This document shows positions 11,451 through 25,440 of a stretch of 64,000 nt of DNA, piece by piece. Each line of letters starts with the position of its first letter. The stretch's first letter is position 1. The DNA is from Sipunculus nudus. Its lineage: Eukaryota > Annelida > Sipuncula > Golfingiida > Sipunculidae. The notes under the pieces were generated by a model. The model did no database searches, was not told the DNA's origin, and saw nothing but the letters and a program-made list of their open reading frames with translations. Both the position numbers and the translations under genes were made by a program. The stretch covers positions 50,596,695 to 50,660,694 of the forward strand of contig CM049316.1 in assembly GCA_026874595.1 (NCBI GenBank), read 5' to 3'.

Positions 11451-11518
<68 letters not shown>

Positions 11519-11538
11519 TATATATGTGTGTGTGTGTA
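11451..11538. repeat. (TA)n microsatellite with TG tail
   Basis: About 30 TA units, one interruption, then TGTGTGTGTGTACGTGTG. A simple sequence repeat. Confidence 0.95.
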
Positions 11539-12582
11539 CGTGTGCATGATATTATTGATATAGATTATGTAGAATTTTGATATCTACAGAATGTGTAAAT
11601 TTCATAACCATGCAGGGTCATTGAATAGGGATAATACCACTGAATGTATGCTTACATATAAGTATCAGAACTCCTGTTGAAAAGAAATGTTAAAAAGGTT
11701 TGTTTAACCCATGTTTTCATTGCATAACTTATTTAACGTTTGTAAACAGAGGGTAGAAATATGAAAACAATCTAAAAAAATCTAGACAGACCAGTTCAAA
11801 TATTTTAATGTAATTCACATAAATTCCTGTAGAAATATATACTGTACCCTGAATGATATCAACACTGATGTTGAGAAAAATTATACTTCAGATTGGTCGC
11901 TTCATAATCCGACAAAAATTTTGTCGGATGATGGGTCGGATAAGTACCGCAAACGCATTAAAGGAATCAATCCTTCATAATATCATGTTTGACTCTATCC
12001 GCAACCGCGACCATACTGCGGCAGCAACCGCATTAAAGGAATCAGAGGTTTTCATGAGATATATTTGACACACTTTTTATGTTCTTTCATAGAGCGGTTC
12101 TAAGTTCAAATGCAGGTTTTAAAAAGGGTAACAGAAAGATCCATTTTTAGAAAAAAGATGAATAGTTTAGGAAAATGCAAGGAATGTTTAATTCTCTGTA
12201 ATCTGTGTCATGATTTTCCTGATATAATCATTATCAGTGATCACTTTCTTATTATTTTCTGCACATATATATATATAACTTTTCCTTATAATTCACTGAA
12301 TATCACTAAAACTTACGTGACAGGGGAGGGTTTATATACAGTCCAATTAATATGTTCTGCAGAAGGGCTCCCTTTATTTTACTCTGAGCTCAGAATACAA
12401 AATACACATAGATAGAGTGTATGGAATATATACTAGACTTACTAGTAAGTGAAAAAAAACATAAAAATACCCTCCCCAGAGTCTGTAACATGATCAGTTG
12501 GTCAGGGATGGACACTGCATGGCCTTTAAACACCCCCCCCCCAACACACATATTGCAGAATATTACAAAAGGAAATTAGAGG

Positions 12583-12583
<1 letters not shown>
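11539..12583. other. Non-coding DNA with a 21-nt palindrome
   Basis: AT-rich segment. TCCGACAAAAATTTTGTCGGA near 11908-11928 is a perfect palindrome, and ACGCATTAAAGGAATCA and CCGCATTAAAGGAATCA occur about 80 bp apart (about 11952 and 12029), suggesting a short decayed inverted-repeat element at about 11880-12060. Plus-strand frames at 11853-12068 and 12110-12415 show no domain. A C10 tract lies at 12533-12542. Confidence 0.4.

Positions 12584-12650
<67 letters not shown>
12584..12650. repeat. (TA)n microsatellite
   Basis: An uninterrupted run of about 33 TA units. Confidence 0.95.
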
Positions 12651-13829
12651 CTTTTATATCTTCAGAATGAACTGTATGTAACTTTGCCAGTTAAAGTAAC
12701 CACAATATCTTTGCCCAAATCTGCACAGTTAATTATTAGGTCTGTCATGCAATTGGGTCTTCGATTCAATTCGATTATTAATTATTGCCTTTCGATTCAA
12801 TTCTTGATTTGATTATTGTATAGAGTCACAATATTCAGTTAGAGACGTAGATCTACTAAACATTTCCATCCAATATGATACTATAAGATTCAGATTATTA
12901 TATGTTAGAAATAATGCAAACCAAGTAATATTTAAATCTTCTCTTTCATTATTGTGCTTACATCTATTGAAGAATATTAGGTGACTTTCTTTGTCAAATA
13001 ATAGTGCTACCTTATCAGTTATGCTGTTTATCTGTTCCTAGGTAACTGTAGCTAGAGACCGAAAAGGTATTAAAATCAATGAAAATGCAATAATAAAAAT
13101 AAATTGATTTTTTCATGCCAGATTCAATGATTGATTGTTGACTGGCTTTTATTCATTTGTTACACCCCTATTGATTATGATTTGGTTATCTAAAACTTGA
13201 AGAAAAGTTTTTGTGTCAACTGCTTTCAAATTTCACAGTTTAAAAACTTAATTCCATATGTGTGCTTGGTCTGAAAATTTTGTCAACAGTGATGAGTCAG
13301 GAGCTAAGGAGGGCAAAATTTAATTGAGTGATTTTACAAACTCCTGATCTTTTCCTGGTGAACACTTAAATGTAGAAAAAAAAAATTATTTTCTTAAAAA
13401 TAAAATTACTAGCATCGACATTTAACATTATAATGTCTTTTCTGCTGTTTTATTTTAACACATCATGTCCAATCCCATAACTTATACCAGTTACACGGTA
13501 ATGACCTAATTCCCCAATGTGCACAGAGTGCTTTTTGTGAACTATTAAGGCTATAAAATCAGTGATTTTTATATTAGCCTACCTTGAAGTGTAACAAATT
13601 TGCAATGATAAATGGAAGTTTTTTTTTTTTTAAATAATTCTTGAAGCAGAGCAGGGTCACAATGATCTTGTTTTAGGTATAATTGGTAAAATTTAGTAGT
13701 CCATTTTGTATGTCCAACTCACTGCATGCACAGTTACAGGTCTGAAACTATAAATAAAAGTTTGATTTGTCTGAAACTATGTAACAGTTTGATTTGTCTG
13801 AAACTATATAACACTTTTGATTTTATATA
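12651..13829. other. AT-rich non-coding DNA
   Basis: About 1.2 kb. Degenerate TCGATTCAATTCGATTATTA-type sequence at 12755-12830 resembles widespread simple-sequence or hAT-end material. TTTGATTTGTCTGAAACTAT is repeated near 13740-13810. No gene or RNA feature was found. Confidence 0.5.

Positions 13830-14275
<446 letters not shown>

Positions 14276-14330
<55 letters not shown>
14276..14330. repeat. (TA)n microsatellite
   Basis: About 26 TA units directly right of the MITE, probably the other half of the target tract. Confidence 0.95.
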
Positions 14331-14407
14331 GAAAATCTCCATATATATACACAACCACATCAGGTATATATATATGTATTGGGTACAGACAAAGTCTATG
14401 TGGACGA

Positions 14408-14496
14408 AAGCCCCCCCCCCCAAAAAAAAAAAAACCCTAACTTAATAATAAAGAGGACAAAATCCCTCCCCCCCCCCCCCCAAAAAAAAAAAAAAT
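14408..14496. repeat. Duplicated C-tract/A-tract pair
   Basis: Two consecutive runs of C10-C16 followed immediately by A12-A13 (about 14411-14433 and 14464-14495), separated by about 30 bp. An asymmetric simple sequence with no coding role. Confidence 0.8.
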
Positions 14497-15159
14497 CATT
14501 CTTTATTTCCTCCATTATACATGAAGATTTCAAATCTAATAATGTTGTAATACCTGAGCTAGATCATGAACCAACAGAAACAACCACACTTATCAAATAC
14601 TTAAGACCATTTGTGTTGCTACTAATGCAAGTTCTAGCAGCTTTAATTATGAATTAATTTATAAATTACTGATTATTTGTATTTTCATAACTTTCATAAC
14701 TTTCATAACTATACTAATGTAGTTAATGTAATAATGTGAAGTATACTTGATATTTCTTATGTATATTAAACCAAAAATATAAAATATATAGTAAATTTGA
14801 ATTTTGAGTTGTTTTGGATTAGGTTATTATAGACATCAACTAGGTATAACCATTATCCTATACCAATGCAAGCATTGGTGAATGCTGAAGAAAAGCAAAC
14901 AATTTTCCACACACAAAACCTCGATCAGGTCACAATTGTTGTACTGCCTAGGATATGTTGAGTTAATATATATATTATTATTATCAAAATACACAGAGTA
15001 TATATGTATATATATATATATATTAAATGAGAGGGACAGTTTTACCTAGTCATTCACAAAAACCGATCTGTGCAGCCAGATAGGCATCTGTAGCAGACAC
15101 ATGCCCCAGCTATCTATGTTACATAATCTGGATATAAACATCACTGACCCTGTGTGACC
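14497..15159. other. AT-rich non-coding DNA
   Basis: About 660 bp with short tandem TTTCATAACT copies (about 14682-14715) and small TA runs near 14970-15025. No gene seen. Confidence 0.5.
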
Positions 15160-15430
15160 AGTTGACCAGCTTTTCTCCCCTTCCCCCCCCCCCCCCTCCA
15201 AACAATGAAAGTAGTTCGGCAGTGATTAATGGCTCCCCATGGGATCATTATCACACTGCTGATCAGGTCTGTATCAACAGATTACCTCACTGATGGCCTA
15301 TTAAGTACCAGTAGGGTGGGAGGAGGACCCCAGAATTTTGTCCAAGATTTTTAATGGGGATGTAGCGTCATGGTGGCGGGTCACTGAGTTGGTAAATACT
15401 GGCAGCCCTGTTTCTGCTCCATCGAACCTG
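15160..15430. repeat. Dispersed repeat copy, inverted relative to 5050-5310
   Basis: Contains the inverted counterpart of the 5119-5165 block (TTTTTAATGGGGATGTAGCG, and CCCCAGAATTTTGTCCAAG) and a C-rich tract at about 15179-15198. Similarity to the 5-kb copy is limited to islands of 20-30 bp, so the relationship is old. Confidence 0.35.
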
Positions 15431-15796
15431 TTTATCTATCATCTAAATTTTTACATTAAAGAGAATAAAATGAAAAATACTGAAAGAAGTTAGAGACCAT
15501 AAAAAAAAACACCAATGGTTGCATGGTGCCAAATATATAGCTTCCGGGTTCACAGTTAATTTTCCAGGGACAATGCTCCGAGAAAGCGCTAGGACCTCTG
15601 TTATTTACAAAGGTCCAAAAGGGGATTCCCAATAGATCACTTGTCATTCAAACAGTGGGCGGCAGCGCAAAAACGGTGCGTTGCACACCTAATAGGACGG
15701 GGTTAGTCGATAGCATTTTAAATGTGCTTTCAAATGATGTTCAGTTTATATATGATTTTCCCGTCGAAGGGGGTTGTACAGACCAGTTCATTATTC
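15431..15796. other. Non-coding segment
   Basis: About 365 bp of mixed composition. The minus-strand frame at 15456-15647 has no recognisable domain. Nothing else supported. Confidence 0.45.
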
Positions 15797-16081
15797 ATTA
15801 TTATCATTATTATTATTATTATTATTATTATTAAACTTTTAATAACATTATAATTATTATTTATAATATAAATGTTATTGTTACGGATAATCACTAATAA
15901 TAAATAATATAAATAATCACTATTATAATGACTATTAATATTTATTATTATTAATTACAATATTAATTACTAGTAATATTTTGATTAATCTTAATATAAA
16001 CTACCAATCCTACTAATAATGTAATTTTATTATTATTATTATTTTAACTATTAAATAATAAATATAATAAAATTAAATAAT

Positions 16082-16119
<38 letters not shown>

Positions 16120-17144
16120 TATTTTAATATAAATAATATAAATAATAAAAATATTGAAAATTATAGAAAAAAAACTTACTTCTATTGCTACTTATTATAA
16201 TACTACTAACAGTACCACTACTACTACTACTACTGCTACTAGTAAAAAAAGATAATAATAATAATTACTATAAATATAATTGTAATAGAAATAATAATAA
16301 TACCAATACTAATACTATAATTACCAGTACTCCAAATTAAACGATTGCTAAGCGAGTCATAATAATATTGCTACTGCAAAAAAAAAACCGACTAATTTTA
16401 GTACTAATTATAATTATTATAAAAAAAGTAATAATTATTTTAAAACTAATTATCATTAGTATTTAATTTAATCAAGGTATTATTAAATAAGTAAAACACT
16501 ACTCACAATTATACTAACTACTGTTTATATATTGTTCCATTCAATATAAATTATAATATAATTATAATTCAAAGTATTGTTATTATTATTTCAATTAATA
16601 TTATTATTATTATTATTAAGATTATTATACTGAATGGTAATTTTATTTTTAATATTGATAACACTATAAATTTTATTATAGTGTTATTTATTTTATTTAA
16701 ATTAATATAATGATTACTATTATTTGTTTTAGTTATTGGTATTATTAATGTTTTGATGTTGATGATAATTATTATTGTTGATATTATTATTATTATTATT
16801 ATTATTATAATTATTAGTAGTAGTAGTATCATTTTTATAAATCTTATTAATGTTATTAATTTTAACATTTTTCTTATTATGATTATAATAATAATGATTA
16901 TATTAATATTAATAATATTAATATCTTATTAATATTATTAATATGAATATTGTATTTAATCATATTATATTTAATGTTTACTATTATTATTATTATTATT
17001 ATTAGTAGTAGTAGTAGTAGTAGTCGTAATATAAGAATTATCAATATTATTAGTAGTTATATTATTATCAAAATTATAATTATTATTATTATTATTAACA
17101 TTTAAAATATTTGTATTAATATTAATATTAATATAATTATAATA

Positions 17145-17179
<35 letters not shown>

Positions 17180-17355
17180 AATTATTGTAATTGTTCTCAA
17201 TATAATTATTAAATAATCCTACTGCCACTACTATTATTACTACGATAATTAATACTACTACTTAAAACTACTACTACTACAAATATTAATACTATTAATA
17301 AAAATAATAACACTATCTATAGAAATAATAACAAACAGTACTACAAGCAATACAA

Positions 17356-17400
<45 letters not shown>

Positions 17401-17985
17401 TTATAGTTCTACAACAGCCACTGTACAAGTTTACTACTACTACTTCACCTACAACTACTACTACTAATGCTACTGCTTTTACTACTAATACTAATATTAC
17501 CAAAAGCTCTAACAGAAGTACTACTAATGCTGCTACTAATACTCTTACGACTACCTAAACTGTTACTAGAAAACAATTGTAATATCAGTAATAAAAATAA
17601 TTGTAATAGTAAAAATAATAATAACAACAACTAGTACTACTGCTACTAATGCTACTACCACTACTACTACTGCTATTACCAATATTACTACTACAACATC
17701 ATCCGACTACTAATACTAATACTACAATCACCAACAGTAGTACTACTACTACTGCTACTACCACGTTAACTACTACAACCACCAATAATAGTACCACTAC
17801 TAATAATAATAATAATTATGATATTACAAATAGTTTTAATAATATTAATAATAACAATAATGAAATAGAAATAATACTGCCACTCCTATAACTCTCAGTA
17901 AGTATCTATATTCATAAGCATACTACTACATAGAATACTACTACAACTACTATTAATAATACTGTTATAAGTATTAATACAAATG
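15797..17985. repeat. 2.2-kb mixed trinucleotide tract (TTA/TAA/ACT)
   Basis: Almost the whole segment consists of imperfect trinucleotide runs: ATT and TAA blocks of 5-14 units, ACT/CTA/TAC blocks around 16205-16245, 17225-17290 and 17430-17800, and AGT/TAG on the other sense near 16810 and 17005. Three-base periodicity opens long frames such as poly-Asn (minus 16971-17228), poly-Leu (minus 17258-17503) and Thr/Asn-rich stretches (plus 17649-17891). These are not genes. Pure runs are short and interrupted, which suggests an old tract that keeps expanding at several points rather than one microsatellite. Confidence 0.9.
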
Positions 17986-18329
17986 TAAATGATAATCGGA
18001 GATGCTGTGCAGCTGCTACACCTGCTTTGTTTCCTATAATTTTGTCAGATTCTGATCTTACTTAAATATACCTCAAAGCAAACCCAATAATGTTATTCTG
18101 TTGACCCTATGTCAAGCTGTCCTGGCCAGTTCCAGTAATTTAATTATCTCTATAGAGGTGGCGTCTGTGTGTTAAATTAGAGGATTTTCATGTAGTCCTT
18201 ACCCCTTAGTGATAGTGGGGCTCCCCTGGAGAAAGTAAACTATTTTCAGCCCACAGAAGGAGCCAGTACATGAATTATAATGTTCACTGAACATTAACAA
18301 ACCTAAAAAAAATATTCCTTGACCTGTTG
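17986..18329. other. Non-coding spacer before the 199-bp satellite
   Basis: About 340 bp without repeats or open frames of note. Confidence 0.5.
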
Positions 18330-21130
18330 CAGTTGGGCCCTAAGGCCCCGAAAAATGGTACCGCTGTTGACATAAGAAACGTGCTTACACCTGACCTTGT
18401 AATACCAATAAGTGCCATAATAAATTAAGTTAAATGAATTGCGCCTTTTAGAAGTTTGAAGACATCAGAATAATAGTGTACACGTGCAAATAAAGTGACT
18501 GTTTTAAATTGATAAGCAGCGGCGGTGGGCACCTCGGCTCTTAGCCCCTGAGAAATGGTATTTCTTTTGAGCTAAGAACCGTGCTTATACCTGAGCTAGT
18601 TATACCCATCAAAAATTGCCAAAATAATTTATTTTATTGTATTGTGTGTTTTTACAGTATGAAGATATTTGAATTATGGTGAACATGGGCAAATAAGGTG
18701 CGTGCTTTGATAAGCAGAGGGGCTGCGCATCTTGGCCCTTAGCCCCGAAAAATGCTATCACACTCGACCAAAGAACCGGGCTTACCTGAGCAAGCAAATA
18801 TTATGCGTGTTTTGACAGAAAACATCGGAATGATAATATACACGTGCAAATAATGTGCGTGGTTTGATAAGCAGAGGTGCTGGGCATCTCGGCCCAGATA
18901 GCCCCCAAGAAATGGTATCCCCTTTGAGCTAAGAACCGTGCTTATACCTGATCTATAGTTATACCTATCAATTAGTGCCATAATAATTTGATTTTTAATG
19001 TATTGCGTCTTTTAGCAGCTTGAAGACATCAGAATAATAACAGAGGGGATGTGCATCTCGGCCCTTAGCACCCAAAAATTGGTATCGCTTTCGACCTAAG
19101 AACTGTGCTTATATATACCTGACCTTGTTATACCCATTAATTAGTGCCACTTTTATCTGATTTCAATGTATTCCGTTTTAAGCAGTTTGAAGACATCGGA
19201 ATTAAAGTGTATACATGGAAATAAGGTGCGTGATTTGATTAGCAATGGTGGTGGGCACCTCGGCCCTAAGCCTCCAAAAAATGGTATCGCTCTTCACCTA
19301 AGAACCCGGCTTACCTGAGCAAGCGAATACTATCAAAAAGTGCGTTTATAATACAATTTTAATTTATTGCGTGTTTTGGTAGTTAGCAAACATCGGAATA
19401 ATAGCTTTCATGTGCAAATGAGATGCCTGCTTTGATAAGCTGACGTGCGTGGCATCTTGGCCCTTAGCACCCCAAAAATGGTAACGCTTTTGACCTAAGA
19501 ACTCGGCTTTTACCTGACCTAGTTATGCCCATCAATAAGTGCCATAATAATTTGATTTTAATGTTTTGCGTCTGTAAGCAGTTTGAAGACATCGGAATAA
19601 CAGTGTACATGTGCAAATAAGGTTTGTGCTTTGATAAGCAGAGGAGCTACGCATCTCGGCCCTTAGCCTCTGAAAAATGGTATCGTCTTCAACCGAAGAA
19701 CCGGGTTTATACCTGAGCAAGCGAGTGCTATTAATAAGTGCGTTAGTAATACAATTTTAATTTATTGCTTGTTTTTGTAGTTAGAAGACATCGGAATAAT
19801 AGTGTTCATGTGCAAATGAGATGCCTGCTTTGATAAGCAGACGGGCGGGGCATCCTGGCCCTTAGCACCCCAAAAATGGTAACGCTTTCGACCTAAGAAC
19901 CCGGCTTATACCTGACCTAGTTATGCCCATCAATAAGTGCCATAATGTTTTGATTTTAATGTTTTGCGTCTGTTAGCAGTTTGAAGACATCGGAATAACA
20001 GTGTACATGTGCAAATAAGGTTTGTGCTTTGATAAGCAGAGGAGCTACGCATCTCGGCCCTTAGCCTCTGAAAAATGGTATCGTCTTCAACCGAAGAACC
20101 GGGTTTATACCTGAGCAAGCGAGTGCTATTAATAAGTGCGTTAGTAATACAATTTTAATTTATTGCTTGTTTTTGTAGTTAGAAGACATCGTAATAATAG
20201 TGTTCATGTGCAAATGAGATGCCTGCTTTGATAAGCAGACGGGCGGGGCATCCTGGCCCTTAGCACCCCAAAAATGGTAACGCTTTCGACCTAAGAACCC
20301 GGCTTATACCTGACCTAGTTATGCCCATCAATAAGGGCCATAATAATTTGATTTTAATGTTTTGCGTCTGTTAGCAGTTTGAAGACATCGGAATGACAGT
20401 GTACATGTGCAAATAAGGTTTGTGCTTCGATAAGCAGAGGAGCTACGCATCTCGGCCCTATAGCCTCCGAAAAATGGTATCGTCTTCAACCGAAGAACCG
20501 GGTTTATACCTTAGCAAGAGAGTAATATTAATAAGTGCGTTAGTAATACAATTTTAATTTATTGCGTGTTTTGGTAGTTAGAAGACATCGGAATAATAGT
20601 GTTCATGTGCAAATGAGATGCCTGCTTTGATAAGCAGACGGGCGGGGCATCCTGGCCCTTAGCACCCCAAAAATGGTAACGCTTTCGACCTAAGAACCCG
20701 GCTTATACCTGACCTAGTTATGCCCATCAATAAGTGCCATAATAATTTGATTTTAATGTTTTGCGTCTGTCAGCAGTTTGAGTCATCGGAATAACAGTGT
20801 ACATGTGCAAATAAGGTTTGTGCTTTGATAAGCAGAGGAGCTACGCATCTCGGCCCTTAGCCTCCGAAAAATGGTATCGTCTTCAACCGAAGAACCGGGT
20901 TTATACCTAAGCAAGCGAGTACTATTATTAAGTGCGTTAGTAATACAATTTTAATTTATTGCGTGTTTTGGTAGTTAGAAAACATCGGAATAATAGTGTT
21001 CATGTGCAAATGAGATGCCTGCTTTGATAACCAGACGTGCGGGGCACCCAGGCCCTTAGCACCAGAAAATTGGTATATCGCTTTCGACCTAAAAACCGTG
21101 GTATAAACCTGACCAAGTTCATCCGATCAA
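18330..21130. repeat. 199-bp satellite, dimer-organised core
   Basis: About 15 monomers recognised by GCCCTTAGCxCC, AAAAATGGTATCGCTTTCGA, CCTAAGAACC, TTATACCTGA, CCCATCAATAAGTGCCATAA, GTTTGAAGACATCGGAATAA and TTTGATAAGCAGA. Spacing is about 199 bp, with two shorter monomers of about 165 bp near 18750-19080. Between about 19450 and 21050 alternate monomers form a dimer of about 398 bp: TTTGTGCTTTGATAAGCAGA recurs near 19624, 20021, 20421 and 20821 (one copy with a base change). Left of 19400 the monomers are divergent. Recurrent 62-codon minus frames at 19532 and 19930 are by-products of the dimer. Confidence 0.95.
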
Positions 21131-22870
21131 TATTATCTCGCAATCATATTAGGACACCTATAAATATTACAACTCCAAAAAAAAATAATAATACTGTTAG
21201 GCCAAATAAGATATGTTTCTCAGGCACCTCCTACGTCAATTTTAACCCCCCCCCCCCCCCTCACCCCCGCGTCAAAAATCTTCATTTTTTTTATTTTCAT
21301 CTTTCCTTTGTTATATAGTGATTTACCTGTTTAGCAAAAAAAAAAATCCTGTTATTATCATGCTTTTCCTGAACATGTGACCTTTTTATCGAAACATACA
21401 AAAAAAGAACAAACAAAAAATCGCCCGCCCGCACTGATTTAAAAAAAAGTGCCTGAGAACCGAACCTTTTTTTTGCCTTATAATTACCAACTAAAATGTT
21501 TATGCGGCCACTACAAATCCTTATCCTAAAAGCACTATACCAGGCCTACTACTATAATACACTTGTTTTAGTTAACGACAAATAATAATATTACAGTATA
21601 TTACAGTATATATCTGGTATTCACTTGACAATAATAGATAGATATACGGAAATAATTTCTGATTTAATATGAATATCCACAACTGCTCTGAGAATGCAAT
21701 GAGGCGGTGCTTAAACATGCTTCTACGTGTGCTTTTACGTGCGAGTCTGCCGAACCTGCAGGCACAACAGCGAAATTCAACGAATTACCTTTTACATGTA
21801 TATAAGCAAATACCAAACCGTAGTTTATGAGATAAAACTGATCGGACTACTGCTTGGCTGAACATTGTATATTGCTTTTGCTATGCATAAAAATGAATAT
21901 CGAATAAGTTATAGGCTTTTAAATAAGTAAAGCCGGTTGAAGATATCACATTTAAAACGCAAAAGCGTTGACACGCGCCAGCACGGTTTTAATATACATT
22001 ATAATATATAGCATATAAAGGCATGAGAATATGTTTATATGGCTATATTAATATTTTGGATAATTTCTTTTGTGTTCGGGCAGGTTGAAGAGATAAAAGG
22101 CTTAGTATACACGTACAACTAAAATTCCTGGGGTGATGGACGGGTTGAAAATATATGTACACTGTTAAACAGCAAATAAGAGTTATGCTATCACAAGATG
22201 TGTTATTTTCTATGAGTTGACCCGTGGACAAATGGTGAGTTAACAGCCTTGTTCACATGAATCACGAGTTTTTTATTTTATTAAGTCATTGGGTTATTTG
22301 CAAGGTTGAAGACATGGGAGTGACGGTATGTATAATTGCACAGGCTGAGGTGATGTATACAGGCACCGTGACCACCGCCCTCACAGCTTCCTATGGCGAA
22401 CAATATGCTAGCTCTTATTCCGCCAATTTGCTGTCACCTAAAAGACAGACAGTGGTACAAATGTCATTGCTGTTTTAAACATAAAGTGGCCGGTATACAA
22501 ATGGAGAATGGCCCATGCACGAAATCCGCCTAATAAAGAAAACAATTATATAGTCTCTAATAAAGTGACCTAGTGTCTGGAAACCATGGATCAGATGTCT
22601 CTGATCCATGACATGGGCTGTTCAAACTTTTTTGTAGCATTTAAAGCCGTGTACAATATTTGTATAGGTATTATTCTATTTTAAATGATAGGAGAAAACA
22701 GTTTGTATAATATTTATACGTAAACAAATGAAGGCGAATGGACATGTCTCCAAATACGGTTTCAGTTAAATTTAAATAGAATTTTACAATGAATATAATA
22801 TATCTTTCATATATAACCCTTTGTGAGATATGTTTTATATAAATAAACATTAGTATATACGATGTAACCA
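21131..22870. repeat. Strongly decayed satellite segment with unique DNA
   Basis: Mostly unrecognisable sequence, but traces of the 199-bp monomer survive, for example GTTGAAGACATGGGAGTGAC at about 22302 and AGGTTGAAGAGATAAAAGGC near 22083. This implies that the arrays on both sides were once continuous. A C15 tract lies at about 21246-21260. Short frames (plus 21037-21318, plus 22257-22478) show no known domain. Confidence 0.5.
21217..21459. mobile_element. 243-bp MITE-like element (TTCTCAGGCAC ends)
   Basis: An exact 11-bp inverted repeat, TTCTCAGGCAC at 21217-21227 and its complement at 21449-21459, delimits a non-coding 243-bp segment with a poly-C tract and A-rich runs. It lies where the satellite is interrupted, so it may be an insertion. 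No target duplication was recognised. Confidence 0.4.
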
Positions 22871-25440
22871 TTTATTTTTTTTAGCAAGGCGACGGTGGAT
22901 TGGTTCCGGACATGATACATTATTGCGTAGTATATGCTCGTGTATACGTTAGGCCTAAGCTTAACTGATCAAGGGAATCCGATCATTATGTGCCCTTATA
23001 ATCAGATTTCAATTAACTGCATGTTTTGTTAATGTAAGATAAGGAAGAAACAGTGCACGAGAGAAAAAAAAAACTTATGAGAATCACGTTTGCTCGACGC
23101 GTTGCATCATTCGCGTGATTCAATTATATTGCATGTGTTGAGCTAAGAGCCGTTATTACCTGAGCAATCAATTTGCATTAATAAATATATAAATGATGAT
23201 ATTTCAATTACTGAGTGTTTTATCAATTTGAAGATATATGAATGATAGTGAACACCTGTAAATGAGAAGCGTGTTCTGACCAGGGTGTGGATGGCACCTC
23301 GGCCCTTAAGCGTCAAAAAGTTGTCATCTCGTGAGCTAAGAGCCGTGCTTTCCACGAGCAATTCAAAGTCACCGATATATATTTTAATTTCAGTTGTGTG
23401 TCCTGGTAGTTTGATGACAGATAAACGGTGATGTACACGTGGACAAAAAATGCCTGCTTTAAGAAGTGGATGTCCTAGGCGACTCGGTCCTTAGGCGCAG
23501 TGCATGGTATATAGCCTGAGCTGTAAGAAACGTCTTTATATACCTGAGCTTTGTAATACCCACCATTTTATGCAATGATATTTAGATTTCAACGTATCTC
23601 TCGTCGAGCACTTTGAACACATCCGATTAATAGTCTACTCGTGCCAATAAGGTGATGCTTTGATAAGCATATATGTGTATATGGTGTGTATCTTGGCTCC
23701 TAGGCCCCGAAATGTGGTAAAACAAGTGAGCTAATTTAAGAGCCATGCTTATACCTGAGCTAGACATACTCATCAATAAGTGCCATAATAATTTGATTTT
23801 AATGTATTGCGTTTCTAAGCAGTTTGAAGACATCGGAATAATAGTGTACATGTTCAAATAAGGTGCGTGCTTTTAAAAGCAGATATGCTGCGCATCTCGG
23901 CCCTTAGCCTCCGAATATGGTATCGCTTTCAACCTAAGAACCAGGCTAATACCTGAGCTAGTTATATCCCACAATTTGTGACATAATAATTAACTTTTAA
24001 TGTATAGCGTCTTTTAACAGTTTGAAGACATCAGAATAATAGTGTACATATTCGAATAAGGTGTGTGATTTTATAAGCATATATGCTGCGCATCTCGGGC
24101 ATTAGCCTCCGAAAATGGTACGGCTTTCGACCTAAGAACCGGACTTACCTGAGCAAGCGATATTATTAAAAAATGCGTTAATTATACAATTTTAATATAT
24201 TGCGTGTTTTGACAGTTATAAAAAACATCGGAATAATGGTGTACACTTGCGAATAATGTGGCAGCTTTGATAAGCAGAGGTGCTGGGCATCTCGGCCCTA
24301 AGCCCCAAAGAAATGGTATCCCCTTTGAGCTAAGAACCGTGCTTATATCTGAGCTATAGTTATACCTGTCAATAAGTGCCATAATAATTTGATTTTAATG
24401 TATTGCGTCTTTTAGCAGCTTGAAGACATCAGAATAATAGTGTACATATTCGAATAAGGTGCGTGCATCAGAATAATAGTGAACTTGGGCAAATAAGGTG
24501 TGTGCTTTGATAAGCAGAGGGGCTGTACATCTCGGCTCTAGCACCCCAAAATTGGTATCGCTTTCGATCTAAGAACCGGATTTACCTGAGCAAGCGAATA
24601 TTATTAATAAGTTGCGTTAATTTTACCATTTTAATATTTTACTTTTTTTGACAGTTGAAAAACATCGGAATAATAGTGTACACGTGAAAATAATGTGCGT
24701 GCTTCGATAAGCAGAGGTGCTGCGCATCTCGGCCCTTAGCCTCCGAAAAATGCTATCACTTTCGACCGAAGAACCGGGCTTATACCTGAGCTAGTTATAC
24801 CCCACAATTAGTGCCATAATAATTTGATTTTAATGTATTGCGTCTTTTAGCACACGTCTGCTTTGAGAAACGGAGGCGGTTAGCTCTGCATGCTATTTGA
24901 GCGATATGACCCGAGGTATAAAAGCACTAATAAAATATGATTTTGTATTTTTTTGTTTTCTTGAAGACATGGCTGAAAATGTACTCCTGGAGTCACATGC
25001 CTGCTTTGAAAAACTGCCCTTAGTGCGCGAAAAGTGTTAAGCTTTTGAGCTAAAGCCGTGCTTAACTGAGCTTGCTATTCCAATCAATAAATTCCTTTAA
25101 TAATTTAATTAACAATTATTGAATTTTGTTTTGAAGTTTTGAGATATAGATATAATCATGTACATGTGCAAATGAATAGCGTTATCTTTCATCGGTGTGC
25201 TTGCCCGTCATAATCGCCGAAACAGCGTACATTATCTTTTGACCTATGTGTCGTGCTAAACATATAACAGCTGATGCCCATCAATGTGCGCATTTATAAC
25301 ACGAGGTATTTTTCATGGGGGGGGGGGGGGGGGAGGTGAGATTTAAGATTTAAGATGGATTAACCGTGTACTCGCACATCGCCCCGGATACGCCTAAAAG
25401 CTGTAAGCTTGTGCGCTGTAAAATCCATCAATAAGTGCCT
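22871..25440. repeat. 199-bp satellite, divergent right arm
   Basis: The same monomer family as 18330-21130, with about ten diverged copies. Landmarks (AATGGTAT-type box, GAGCTAAGAACCGTGCTTAT, AAGTGCCATAATAATTTGAT, GAAGACATCGGAATAATAGT) appear at about 200-bp steps from about 23300 to 24860, then decay by 25430. It lacks the dimer homogenisation of the left core. A G17 tract follows near 25317-25333. Confidence 0.85.

Noticed and set aside
14434-14441. Telomere-like repeat (CCCTAAC)
   Set aside because: A single copy next to a poly-A tract. No TTAGGG/CCCTAA array.
16971-17503. Poly-Asn and poly-Leu proteins in the trinucleotide tract
   Set aside because: The frames follow from three-base periodicity in simple sequence. 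No start context, domain or non-repetitive part.
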